Shown one piece after another: positions 33,482 through 41,694 of a stretch of DNA of 64,000 nt (its first letter is position 1; each line of letters opens with the position of its first letter). The stretch is from Mesorhizobium sp. (GTDB taxonomy: Bacteria > Pseudomonadota > Alphaproteobacteria > Rhizobiales > Rhizobiaceae), in NCBI RefSeq assembly GCF_024710845.1, contig NZ_JANJTZ010000051.1, forward strand, positions 62,001 to 126,000. The letters run 5' to 3'. The notes beneath the pieces are model-generated. The model was not told the origin of the DNA and made no database searches. It saw only the letters and a program-made list of their open reading frames with translations. The translations under genes were made by a program, and so were the position numbers.

Positions 33482-34882
33482 ATGGCATCGAATAGCCTGG
33501 AAACCGTCATAAACTCGGGTCGAAATATCGTCGACACCCTTAGAAATTCGCGTATCGGAAGCTATGTGTATCCAGTCGTAGCCGCCGAGTTCGCCAACTG
33601 GCGCGACGAACAGCGCGCCTGGCGCGACTCCGCGGTGCTGTTCGACCAGTCGCACCACATGGCGGAGCTGACCGTCGAGGGGCCGGACGCGGGCCGTTTC
33701 CTCGAGAGCCTCGCGATCAACAGTTTCAAGAACTTCCCGGTCGACCGCGCCAAGCACTACGTGCCTGTGAGCCCCGAGGGCTATGTCATCGGCGACGTGA
33801 TCCTGTTTCACCTCGAAGAGGACCAGTATCTCCTGGTCGGGCGCGCCCCGACCGTGAACTGGATCGAATACAACGCGCAGAAGGGTGGCCACTCGCTCAA
33901 GACCATCCGCGACGACCGCTCGCCGTCGCGCCCCGACGGCAAGGAGGTCAAGCGGCGCCACTACCGGTTCCAGATTCAGGGGCCGAACGCGCCGCAGATC
34001 CTCGAGAAGCTCAATGGCGGGCCGGTGCCGGAGATCAAGTTCTTCCACATGGACCGCATCAACATCGCCGGCCGCAAGGTGAGGGCGCTGCGTCACGGCA
34101 TGGCCGGTGCACCGGGGCTCGAGGTCTTCGGTCCCTACGCCGAAAAGGACGAGATCCGCGCCGCGATCCTGGAGGCCGGCAAGGAATTCGACCTCTATCA
34201 GGTCGGCAGCCGCGCCTATTCGACGAACACCCTCGAATCCGGGTGGATTCCTTCACCTCTTCCGGCTGTCTACACAGGCGACGAAATCAAGGCCTATCGC
34301 GAATGGCTGCCTGCCGAAGGCTATGAGGCGACCGGGTCCATCGGTGGATCGTACGTGTCGGACGATATTCGCGACTATTATTCGACGCCGTGGGAACTCG
34401 GATACGGGTTCTACATCAAGAACGACCACGACTTCGTCGGGCGCGCGGCGCTCGAGAAAATGCAGGGCCGCAAGCACCGCAAGAAGGTGACGTTCGAGTG
34501 GAACGGCGACGACGTGCAGAAGGTCCTCGCGTCCGGGTTCCAGCGGGATGAACTTCCCTACAAGTGGATCGATTTCCCGGTCGCCAACTATGCCTCCTCG
34601 TCCTTCGACAGGATCATGCACGGCAACCGGGTTGTCGGGCTCTCGATGTTCTCGGGCTACAGCTTCAACGAGCGCTGCATGCTGTCGCTCGGCGTCGTCG
34701 AAGACGATGTCCAGATCGGCGACATCCTGACGCTCGTCTGGGGCGAGCCCGACGGCGGGACGGACAAGACCGCGACGGAAAAGCACCGTCAGGCTGAAAT
34801 CCGGGTGCGCGTGTCGGCGGCGCCTTATGCGCGGGAAGCCCGCGAAAACTATGTCGAAAGCTGGCGCACCCGTGCGGCCTGA
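33482..34882 (+). CDS. ligM: LigM-type aryl O-demethylase (tetrahydrofolate-dependent, GcvT fold)
   Basis: A 466-residue aminomethyltransferase-fold enzyme. The N-terminal segment SYVYPVVAAEFANWRDEQ, then RAWRDSAVLFDQSHHMAEL, is the LigM/DesA hallmark. Length matches LigM (about 470) and exceeds GcvT (about 370). LigM removes the methyl group from vanillate or 3-O-methylgallate, passing it to tetrahydrofolate in the cytoplasm. The start at 33482 has AGGGAGGATC upstream; an earlier in-frame ATG at 33446 lies within promoter DNA. Regulation by the downstream GntR protein through TTGTATACAA is likely. No metF, ligH or ring-cleavage gene is visible nearby, so the exact methoxy-aromatic is unproven. 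Confidence 0.85.
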   Translation: MASNSLETVINSGRNIVDTLRNSRIGSYVYPVVAAEFANWRDEQRAWRDSAVLFDQSHHMAELTVEGPDAGRFLESLAINSFKNFPVDRAKHYVPVSPEGYVIGDVILFHLEEDQYLLVGRAPTVNWIEYNAQKGGHSLKTIRDDRSPSRPDGKEVKRRHYRFQIQGPNAPQILEKLNGGPVPEIKFFHMDRINIAGRKVRALRHGMAGAPGLEVFGPYAEKDEIRAAILEAGKEFDLYQVGSRAYSTNTLESGWIPSPLPAVYTGDEIKAYREWLPAEGYEATGSIGGSYVSDDIRDYYSTPWELGYGFYIKNDHDFVGRAALEKMQGRKHRKKVTFEWNGDDVQKVLASGFQRDELPYKWIDFPVANYASSSFDRIMHGNRVVGLSMFSGYSFNERCMLSLGVVEDDVQIGDILTLVWGEPDGGTDKTATEKHRQAEIRVRVSAAPYAREARENYVESWRTRAA

Positions 34883-34906
34883 GGCACAGTAGTCCGCGAG
34901 GGACGT

Positions 34907-34934
34907 TCCGATCGGTCCCGAATGACCGATCGGA
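34907..34934. other. Stem-loop between ligM-like and gntR genes
   Basis: TCCGATCGGTC (34907-34917) and GACCGATCGGA (34924-34934) form a perfect 11-bp stem with a 6-base loop, 24 bp after the demethylase stop and 19 bp before the GntR start. It could be an attenuating terminator or an operator. Confidence 0.55.
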
Positions 34935-34953
34935 CCGCCGGGGGGAGGACGCG

Positions 34954-35748
34954 ATGAGTGACAAGGAAGCGTCGCAGTCGCTCAAGGCGCTGCTGGGCAT
35001 TCGCGACCTGATCCTCGGCGGCCGGCTCGCGGCCGGCGAGCGGCTCTCCGAAATCCCGCTCGCCGAGCAGTTGGGGATCTCCCGCACGCCGGTCAGGGCA
35101 GCGCTCGCCAGGCTCGAACAGGAAGGCCTGCTGGAGAAGAGCCCGTCCGGCAGCTACTTCGCCCGCGCCTTCACGATCGACGAGGTGATGGACGCAATCG
35201 AGCTTCGCGGCGTGCTGGAAGGCACCGCCGCGCGTCTCGCGGCGGAGCGGGGAGCCGATCCGCGCAAGCTCTCCGACATCGCCCGCGTCGTGGACGCCAT
35301 CGGCGAAACGCTGGCGCCAGGCCCGCTCGACATGGATTTCGAGGCCTATGTGCAGCGCAACGACGAGTTCCACCGGCTATTGGCCGGTCTCGCGGGCAGC
35401 GAGACGATCCGGCGCGAGATCGAACGCACTGTGCGGCTGCCCTTCGCATCGCCGAGCGCCTTCCTCGAGAAGCAGGAGGACGTTCCGGTCTTTCGACAGT
35501 CTCTCGTCGGCGCGCAGGAACAGCATCGCGCCATCGTCGAGGCGATCGAGAAGCGCGAAGGCGCGCGCGCTGAGGCGATCGCCCGCGAGCATGCCCGGCT
35601 AGCCAGGCGCAATCTGGAATATGTGCTGTATCGCGATCCGAGCCTGATGCAGCGCATCCCGGCGCTGACGCTCGTTCGCCCGGAGGAGGAAGCCGAGGGA
35701 GGCTATCGCCCTGCCGACTGGATGTCGTCGGCCTTCCGGCGGGTCTAG
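34954..35748 (+). CDS. GntR-family regulator (FCD subfamily)
   Basis: A 264-residue regulator. The winged helix (about 12-75) shows AGERLSEIPLAEQLGISRTP followed by VRAALARLEQEGLLEKSPSG. The helical FCD ligand domain follows (EVMDAIELRGVLEGTAARLAAERG, then FHRLLAGLAGS, EQHRAIVEAIEKREGARAE, REHARLAR), including the Asp/His residues that hold its metal. It lies directly after the ligM-like gene and probably represses it until an aromatic acid binds. Confidence 0.9.
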   Translation: MSDKEASQSLKALLGIRDLILGGRLAAGERLSEIPLAEQLGISRTPVRAALARLEQEGLLEKSPSGSYFARAFTIDEVMDAIELRGVLEGTAARLAAERGADPRKLSDIARVVDAIGETLAPGPLDMDFEAYVQRNDEFHRLLAGLAGSETIRREIERTVRLPFASPSAFLEKQEDVPVFRQSLVGAQEQHRAIVEAIEKREGARAEAIAREHARLARRNLEYVLYRDPSLMQRIPALTLVRPEEEAEGGYRPADWMSSAFRRV

Positions 35749-35855
35749 CGCCTCAGCCGCAGTTTTGATCGGCGCGCCGGGATTTGCGTCTTTGATCCGT
35801 GACAATGACGATGCAGGCTCCTCCGCCTAGGTCGTCGGCGGAGAGAGGGTGACGC

Positions 35856-38534
35856 ATGACCATCAGAAACCTCGAATTCGCCGCCAGACCGCGCTCGGTC
35901 GCCGTCGTCGGCGCTTCGCAGCGGGAAGGGTCGGTCGGGCGCGTCGTGCTCGACAACATCCTCGACGGCGGGTTCGAAGGCCCGGTCTGGCCGATCAACC
36001 CGAAATACCGCGAACTTCGCGGGCTTGCCTGCTTCGCGCACGCGGGCGATCTGCCGGCCGTTCCGGACGTGGCTGTGATCGTCACGCCTGCTGAGACCGT
36101 GCCAGGGATCATTTCCGACCTGGGCGAGAAAGGCTGCAGGGCGGCGGTCGTGATCACGGCGGGCCTGACCCGAGAGAACGGGCTGCGTCAGGCGATGCTC
36201 GATGCAGCGCGGCCGCATCTGTTGCGCATCATCGGGCCGAATACGGTCGGGCTGATGATCCCGCCGTTCAAGCTGAACGCGGGCTTTGCGCATATGGCGG
36301 CAAAACCAGGCAAAATCGCGCTTCTGTCGCAGTCGGGCGCGATCGCTACCTCGCTGATCGACTGGGCGGCCGACAACAATGTCGGCTTCTCCCACATCGT
36401 CTCGCTCGGCGACATGGCCGATGTCGACGTCGGCGACTGGCTCGACCTGCTCGCCGGCGACCCGACGGCGAAGGCGGTGGTCATGTATCTCGAATCGGTA
36501 ACGAACCCGCGCAAGTTCATGTCCGCCGCACGCGCCGCGGCACGTATCAAGCCGGTCATCGCGATCAAGTCCGGCCGTCACGCGCAGGCGGCGAAGGCGG
36601 CAGCCACCCACACCGGTGCGCTGTCCGGAGCCGACCGCGTCGTCGACGCGGCGCTGCGGCGGGCCGGCATCCTGCGGGTCGGCGGACTTGCGGAACTGAT
36701 CGACGCGGCAGAGATCACGTCGAGGTTCCCGCCACTCCAGCGTGCCCGCATCGGGATCGTGACGAATGGCGGCGGGGCGGGCGTTCTTGCCGTGGACGAA
36801 CTGATGGCCTGCGGCGGAGAACTCGCGGAGTTGTCCGCAGACACGCTTGCCGAACTCGATCGCGCCCTGCCGGAGACATGGTCGAAGGGAAATCCGGTCG
36901 ACGTCATCGGCGACGCGCCGCCGGAACGGTATCGCCTCGCGGTATCGGCCGTCGCGGCCGATCCAGGCGTCGATGCGGTGATGGTGTTCAACTGCCCGAC
37001 GGGCCTCGCCTCGCCGATCGAGGCCGCGAAGGCCGTCGCCGATCTCGCGAGCAAAGGGCATATTGCAGGCAAGCCGGTGCTGACCTGCTGGTTGGGGGAA
37101 CATACCGCGAGAATCGGCCGTCACGTCCTCCAGGAGGCAGGACTGGCGAGTTTCGAGATGCCGGCCGATACGGCACGCGCAGCGTCCTATCTCGCCGACT
37201 GGGCGAAGGCGCAGATCGCACTCGGCCGGGTGCCGTCCGCGCGCAGCGAAGACGTCAACGGCAACCGGGACCTGGTGCTCGACATCCTTCGCGAGGCGGC
37301 GCGCGAGGGCAGGCGCATGCTGACCGAGCCGGAAGCCAAGAGCGTGATCAGGGCTTACGGCATAGACGCGCCCGAAGTGATCGTCGCCCGTTCGGCAAAG
37401 GACGTTTCCGTTGCCGCGCGCAAGCTGCTCGGCAAGGGGGGACAGGTCGCGGTGAAGCTCCTTTCGACATCGATCTCGCACAAATCCGATGTCGGCGGCG
37501 TGGTGCTCGGACTGGATACGGTGAAGGCGGCGGCCGAGGCAGCGCGGACGATCGAGAAGCGCGTCGCGAAGCTGCGGCCGGACGCGACGATCGAGGGTTT
37601 CGCGGTGCAGCCGATGGTCGTGCGCAAGCAGGCGCACGAACTCATCCTCGGCATGAGCCGAGATCCGATCTTCGGTCCGGTCATCCTGTTTGGCGCCGGC
37701 GGCGTCGCCGTCGAACTGACCGACGATACGGCGGTCGCGCTGCCGCCGATGGACGACGTGCTCGCCGGCGACCTGATCGACCGAACCAGGATCGGGCGCC
37801 TGCTCGCCGGCTACAGGGATCGCAAGCCGGCGAACCGCGCCGCGATCGTCTCGGCGCTCAACGGGCTGTCGCAACTCGTCATCGACTTTCCCTGCATCGA
37901 CGGGATCGACGTCAATCCGCTGCTGGCGGATGCAGGAGGCGCGATCGCGCTCGATGCCCGCATCGAGATCGATCCTGCCCGGGTCGAGGAACGGGGGCCG
38001 GAAAAGGCCCTCGTCATCCGGCCCTATCCGACAGGATGGGACACGACCGTCTCGGGCAGCAAAGGCGAATTCCGGATCCGGCCTATCAAGCCCGCCGATG
38101 TCGGGCTCTATCCCGACTTCCTTGCCAAGGTGTCGCCCGACGACATCCGGCTCCGCTTCCTCGCGCAGCGCAGGGAGTTTCCGGACGAGATGCTGAAGCG
38201 GCTGACGCAGCTCGACTACGACCGGGAAATCGCCTTCGTCGCGCTGCGAGGCGAGGGAGACCTCGCCGCGATCGGCCGCCTGTCCGCCGATCCGGACCAT
38301 GTGAAAGCCGAATACGCGCTCCTGGTTCGCACCGACATGCAGGGAAAGGGACTGGGCTGGGCGATGCTGCGCCATCTGATCGACTATGCGCGCGCCGACG
38401 GCATCAAGCAGATCGAAGGCCTGATCCTGGCGGAGAACACGCGTATGCTGTCGATGTGCCGGGAGTTCGGCTTCGATGTGGGGCACCATCCGGAGGAACC
38501 CGGCCTGATGCTGGCGACGCTCAATCTCGCCTGA
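35856..38534 (+). CDS. Pat-like protein: NDP-forming acyl-CoA synthetase fused to GNAT acetyltransferase
   Basis: An 892-residue protein with the order CoA-binding domain (RSVAVVGASQREGSVGRVVL, about 12-31), succinyl-CoA-ligase-like domain (SQSGAIATSLIDWA, about 160), ATP-grasp (about 480-690) and C-terminal GNAT (about 725-890, RTDMQGKGLGWAMLRHL). H252 in ATHTGALSG is at the phospho-histidine position of NDP-forming synthetases. In enterobacterial Pat (YfiQ) this His is lost and the protein acetylates lysines of CoA synthetases; here it is kept, so synthetase activity is not excluded. It probably controls acyl-CoA metabolism post-translationally, possibly in response to cAMP-type signals. 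Separate promoter likely. Confidence 0.9.
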   Translation: MTIRNLEFAARPRSVAVVGASQREGSVGRVVLDNILDGGFEGPVWPINPKYRELRGLACFAHAGDLPAVPDVAVIVTPAETVPGIISDLGEKGCRAAVVITAGLTRENGLRQAMLDAARPHLLRIIGPNTVGLMIPPFKLNAGFAHMAAKPGKIALLSQSGAIATSLIDWAADNNVGFSHIVSLGDMADVDVGDWLDLLAGDPTAKAVVMYLESVTNPRKFMSAARAAARIKPVIAIKSGRHAQAAKAAATHTGALSGADRVVDAALRRAGILRVGGLAELIDAAEITSRFPPLQRARIGIVTNGGGAGVLAVDELMACGGELAELSADTLAELDRALPETWSKGNPVDVIGDAPPERYRLAVSAVAADPGVDAVMVFNCPTGLASPIEAAKAVADLASKGHIAGKPVLTCWLGEHTARIGRHVLQEAGLASFEMPADTARAASYLADWAKAQIALGRVPSARSEDVNGNRDLVLDILREAAREGRRMLTEPEAKSVIRAYGIDAPEVIVARSAKDVSVAARKLLGKGGQVAVKLLSTSISHKSDVGGVVLGLDTVKAAAEAARTIEKRVAKLRPDATIEGFAVQPMVVRKQAHELILGMSRDPIFGPVILFGAGGVAVELTDDTAVALPPMDDVLAGDLIDRTRIGRLLAGYRDRKPANRAAIVSALNGLSQLVIDFPCIDGIDVNPLLADAGGAIALDARIEIDPARVEERGPEKALVIRPYPTGWDTTVSGSKGEFRIRPIKPADVGLYPDFLAKVSPDDIRLRFLAQRREFPDEMLKRLTQLDYDREIAFVALRGEGDLAAIGRLSADPDHVKAEYALLVRTDMQGKGLGWAMLRHLIDYARADGIKQIEGLILAENTRMLSMCREFGFDVGHHPEEPGLMLATLNLA

Positions 38535-38569
38535 GATGCGCAAAGAGTCTCGGCCGCCGCGGCATTTCT

Positions 38570-38598
38570 TTGACATTTGCCAATCGATGTGAAATATG
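38570..38598 (+). promoter_or_regulatory. Promoter and possible operator before the SorC regulator
   Basis: TTGACA (38570-38575) is followed 17 bp later by AATATG (38593-38598), with AAATAT one base earlier. The flanks GACAT and ATGTC form an imperfect dyad that may be the autoregulatory SorC site. Confidence 0.45.
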
Positions 38599-38627
38599 TC
38601 GCCATTGCCTTTTAGCGGTGAGGAGCA

Positions 38628-39569
38628 ATGGCGAAGGCGCAGGCGGACCGGATCGTCCACAAAGCCGCATGGCTTTATTATACGCACGGCCTGCGCCAGG
38701 ACGAAGTGGCGCAGCGGCTGAACATTTCGCGCGCGTCGGTCGCGCTCTATCTGCGCCGGGCCCGCGAAAGCGGCATCGTCACCATCGCCACCGCGACCTA
38801 TCTCTTTCGCGGCGAACAGCTGTCGCGGGAAGTCGAGGACAGGTTCGGACTGGAAGCCGTCTGGATCGCGGGAGAGGACCTCGCCGCCGACGACGAGGAG
38901 GCGGAGATCCCCCCGCTCGCGGCAAGCGTCTTCCTCGAAATGGTCGGTCGTGGCCAGCGTGTCGGCATCGCCTGGGGGCGGACCGTCTATGCCATCGCCG
39001 ACGTCATGTCCTTCGCCGACCTCGAGGGCGTCACCGTCGTTCAGCTCTGCGGCAATCTCGGCGCGCCCTATTCCTACCGGCCGGATCAGTGCACGATGGA
39101 GATAGCCCGACGCCTCAACGCGCGCGGCCTCAACTTCTATGCGCCGCTGGTGCTCTCGACCCCGGATCTCGCCGATGCGCTGCGCGACGAGCCGGTGATC
39201 CACGAACAGCTCGACAGCGTCTCCGGCTGCGACCTGTCGCTCTATTCCGTCGGCACGCTCGATGAGGACAGCCATGTGGTGAAGTGCGGCGCGCTGACCA
39301 CATCCGAACTCGCGCAACTCAAGACGCAGGGCGCGGCCGGCGTCATCGCCGGTCAGGTCATCGACCGGAACGGCCTCTTGCTCGACTGCGACTACAACCG
39401 CCGGGTCATCTCGGCGGACCTGGAAAGCCTGAAAGCGATCCCGCGCCGGCTGCTGGTGGTGCAGGAGGAGAGCAAGCTCGAACCCCTGCGCGCGGCCCTT
39501 GCCGGGGGCTTCTGCAGCCATCTCGTCGCAACTGCCACGATCGCCCGCGACCTGCTCGCAGGCGACTGA
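38628..39569 (+). CDS. SorC/DeoR-type sugar-binding transcriptional regulator
   Basis: A 313-residue regulator. The N-terminal sigma-like helix-turn-helix reads YTHGLRQDEVAQRLNISRAS then VALYLRRARESGIV (about 18-52). The rest is a sugar-phosphate-sensing domain of the SorC family (GIAWGRTVYAIAD, VTVVQLCGNLGAP, DSVSGCDLSLYSVGTLDE). A good ribosome site (GAGGAGCA) precedes ATG. It lies 34 bp before the aldolase/dehydrogenase gene, which it presumably controls. Confidence 0.9.
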   Translation: MAKAQADRIVHKAAWLYYTHGLRQDEVAQRLNISRASVALYLRRARESGIVTIATATYLFRGEQLSREVEDRFGLEAVWIAGEDLAADDEEAEIPPLAASVFLEMVGRGQRVGIAWGRTVYAIADVMSFADLEGVTVVQLCGNLGAPYSYRPDQCTMEIARRLNARGLNFYAPLVLSTPDLADALRDEPVIHEQLDSVSGCDLSLYSVGTLDEDSHVVKCGALTTSELAQLKTQGAAGVIAGQVIDRNGLLLDCDYNRRVISADLESLKAIPRRLLVVQEESKLEPLRAALAGGFCSHLVATATIARDLLAGD

Positions 39570-39603
39570 CGGACCAGCCACCATCTCGATACGGAAGACC
39601 GAC

Positions 39604-41658
39604 ATGAAGAATCTCTGGAACGACCAGGAGGCCGAGCGCCTCGTCGCCGAATACGCCGCCAAGGGCGTCGGGCGCGATCTGGCGCTTCGAGTCTACACGA
39701 CGCGGCTGCTCGGTGGCGAGCCGCGGCTGGTGCTGCATGGCGGCGGCAACACCTCGGTCAAGGGACAGGCGACGGACCTCGTCGGTGACACCTACGAGGT
39801 GCTTCACGTCAAGGGCTCGGGGTGGGACATGGCTGTCATCGAGCCAGCTGGCCTGCCGGCGGTCAAGATGGCGCCGCTCTTGAAGGCGCGGGCGAAGGAC
39901 GCGCTGTCGGACGAGGACATGGTGGCGCTGCAGCGCGCCAACCTGATCGACCCGTCCTCGCCCAATCCCTCTGTCGAGACGCTGCTGCACGCCTTCCTGC
40001 CACACAAGTTCGTCGACCACACGCACTCGACGGCGGTGCTCGCCATCGTCGATCAGGGGACCGACAGCATCGAGACGATCGCGAAGGTGTTCGGCCCGAT
40101 GATGGGCTACGTGCCCTACATCAAGCCGGGTTTCGACCTCGCCAAGGCGGCGGCCGTAGTGTTCGAGCAGGACACGACCGTCGAAGGACTGATCCTCGAC
40201 AAGCACGGCATATTCACCTTCGCCGAGACGGCGAAGGAGGCTTATGACCGGATGATCCAGTGGGTCACGGTCGCCGAGGACTATGTCGCGAAGAACGGCA
40301 GGCCGCCGGCGAAGAAGGCCGCTCTGCCGGCGACGCTCGCCGCACCCGCTGACATCGCTTCGTCGCTGCGCGGCGCGGTGGCGGTCGATCTCGGCGAAGG
40401 CCGGTTCGACCGGATGGTGTCAGACTTCCGCACTTCGCCGGCCATCCTCGACTTCCTCGCCAACGCCGACCTGCAGCGGTTGGCCGATCGCGGCGTCTCG
40501 ACACCGGATCTGTCGATCCGCATCAAGACCGGCCCGATGGTGCTGCCGGCGCCGGCCGCGGGCGACGCGGACTACCCGAAGGCGATCCGCGAGAAGGTTG
40601 CGGCCTACGTTGCCGACTACACCGACTACTTCCGCACCAACGATGCCCGCGACGACGTCAAGCGCACGATGCTCGATCCGATGCCGCGCCTCAGCCTCGT
40701 TCCGGGCGTCGGCATGTTCGGCCACGGCCGCACGCTGAAAGACGCGAAGATCGCCTCCGACGTCGGCGAGGCGTGGATGGACGCGGTGCGCGGGGCTGAG
40801 GCGATCGGCGATTTCAGGCCGCTCGCCAAGTCGGACCTGTTCGAGCTCGAATACTGGTCGCTGGAGCAGGCCAAGCTAGCCGGCAACAAGCCGAAGCCGC
40901 TGACGGGGCAGATCATGCTTGTCACTGGCGGCGCCGGCGCGATCGGGGCGGCGACGGCGAAGATGTTCGCGGCCAACGGCGCGCATGTCGTCGTTGTCGA
41001 TCTCGACGAGGCCAGGGCGAAAGAGGTCGCAAAGGCCGCCGGCAACGCTTCGATCGGCGTCGGCGCGGACGTGACGAAGCCGGCCGACGTGCGGGCAGCC
41101 TTCGACAAGGCGGTCGCGACCTATGGCGGCGTCGACATCGTCGTCTCCAATGCCGGTGCAGCCTTTGAGGGCGCGATCGGCGAGATCGACGACGCGCTGC
41201 TGCGCAAGAGCTTCGAGCTCAACTTCTTCGCCCACCAGTCCGTGGCGCAGAACGCGGTGCGCATCTTCAAGGAGCAGGGGACGGGCGGCTGCCTTCTCTT
41301 CAACACGTCCAAGCAGGCAATCAATCCCGGCCCGAAGTTCGGTGCCTACGGGCTTCCGAAGGCGGCCACGCTGTTCCTGTCGCGCCAGTATGCGCTCGAC
41401 TACGGTTCGATCGGCGTGCGCTCGAACGCCGTCAACGCCGACCGAATCCGCTCGGGGATCCTCACCGACGCGATGATCGCCAGCCGCTCCACCGCCCGCG
41501 GCCTGTCGGAGAAGGACTACATGTCCGGCAACCTGCTCGGGCAGGAAGTGACCGCCGACCACGTGGCACAGGCCTTCCTCCACCACGCGCTGGCGGAACG
41601 CACGACGGCGGACGTGACGACGGTCGACGGCGGCAACATCGCGGCGACGCTGCGCTAA
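39604..41658 (+). CDS. Bifunctional class II aldolase / short-chain dehydrogenase (RhaD-like)
   Basis: A 684-residue fusion. The N-terminal about 400 residues are a class II (zinc) aldolase: GGGNTSVKGQ for the phosphate site and HTHSTAVLA for the metal histidines. The C-terminal about 250 residues are an SDR: LVTGGAGAIGAATAKMF, NAGAAFEG and YGLPKAA active site. Such fusions are known as rhamnulose-1-phosphate aldolase/lactaldehyde dehydrogenase. No rhamnose isomerase, kinase or mutarotase is here. mtnK and mtnA nearby suggest methylthioribulose-1-phosphate as an alternative ketose-1-phosphate substrate; this is inference. ATG 39604 has GGAAG upstream. Confidence 0.9.
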   Translation: MKNLWNDQEAERLVAEYAAKGVGRDLALRVYTTRLLGGEPRLVLHGGGNTSVKGQATDLVGDTYEVLHVKGSGWDMAVIEPAGLPAVKMAPLLKARAKDALSDEDMVALQRANLIDPSSPNPSVETLLHAFLPHKFVDHTHSTAVLAIVDQGTDSIETIAKVFGPMMGYVPYIKPGFDLAKAAAVVFEQDTTVEGLILDKHGIFTFAETAKEAYDRMIQWVTVAEDYVAKNGRPPAKKAALPATLAAPADIASSLRGAVAVDLGEGRFDRMVSDFRTSPAILDFLANADLQRLADRGVSTPDLSIRIKTGPMVLPAPAAGDADYPKAIREKVAAYVADYTDYFRTNDARDDVKRTMLDPMPRLSLVPGVGMFGHGRTLKDAKIASDVGEAWMDAVRGAEAIGDFRPLAKSDLFELEYWSLEQAKLAGNKPKPLTGQIMLVTGGAGAIGAATAKMFAANGAHVVVVDLDEARAKEVAKAAGNASIGVGADVTKPADVRAAFDKAVATYGGVDIVVSNAGAAFEGAIGEIDDALLRKSFELNFFAHQSVAQNAVRIFKEQGTGGCLLFNTSKQAINPGPKFGAYGLPKAATLFLSRQYALDYGSIGVRSNAVNADRIRSGILTDAMIASRSTARGLSEKDYMSGNLLGQEVTADHVAQAFLHHALAERTTADVTTVDGGNIAATLR

Positions 41659-41669
41659 CCGCCAGACCC

Positions 41670-41692
41670 GGAACGGCGGTTCGCGCCGTTCC
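41670..41692. terminator. Bidirectional terminator between aldolase and MFS genes
   Basis: GGAACGGCG-GTTCG-CGCCGTTCC forms a perfect 9-bp stem in the 36-bp gap between convergent genes. No strong T-run on either side. Confidence 0.6.
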
Positions 41693-41694
41693 CG

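Noticed and set aside
35745-39662. 1305-residue minus-strand open frame
   Set aside because: It spans three plus-strand genes with clear motifs and has no recognisable domain of its own.
39604-41658. Firm naming of the aldolase/dehydrogenase as rhaD
   Set aside because: Architecture matches, but no rhamnose isomerase, kinase, mutarotase or rhamnose transporter is nearby.
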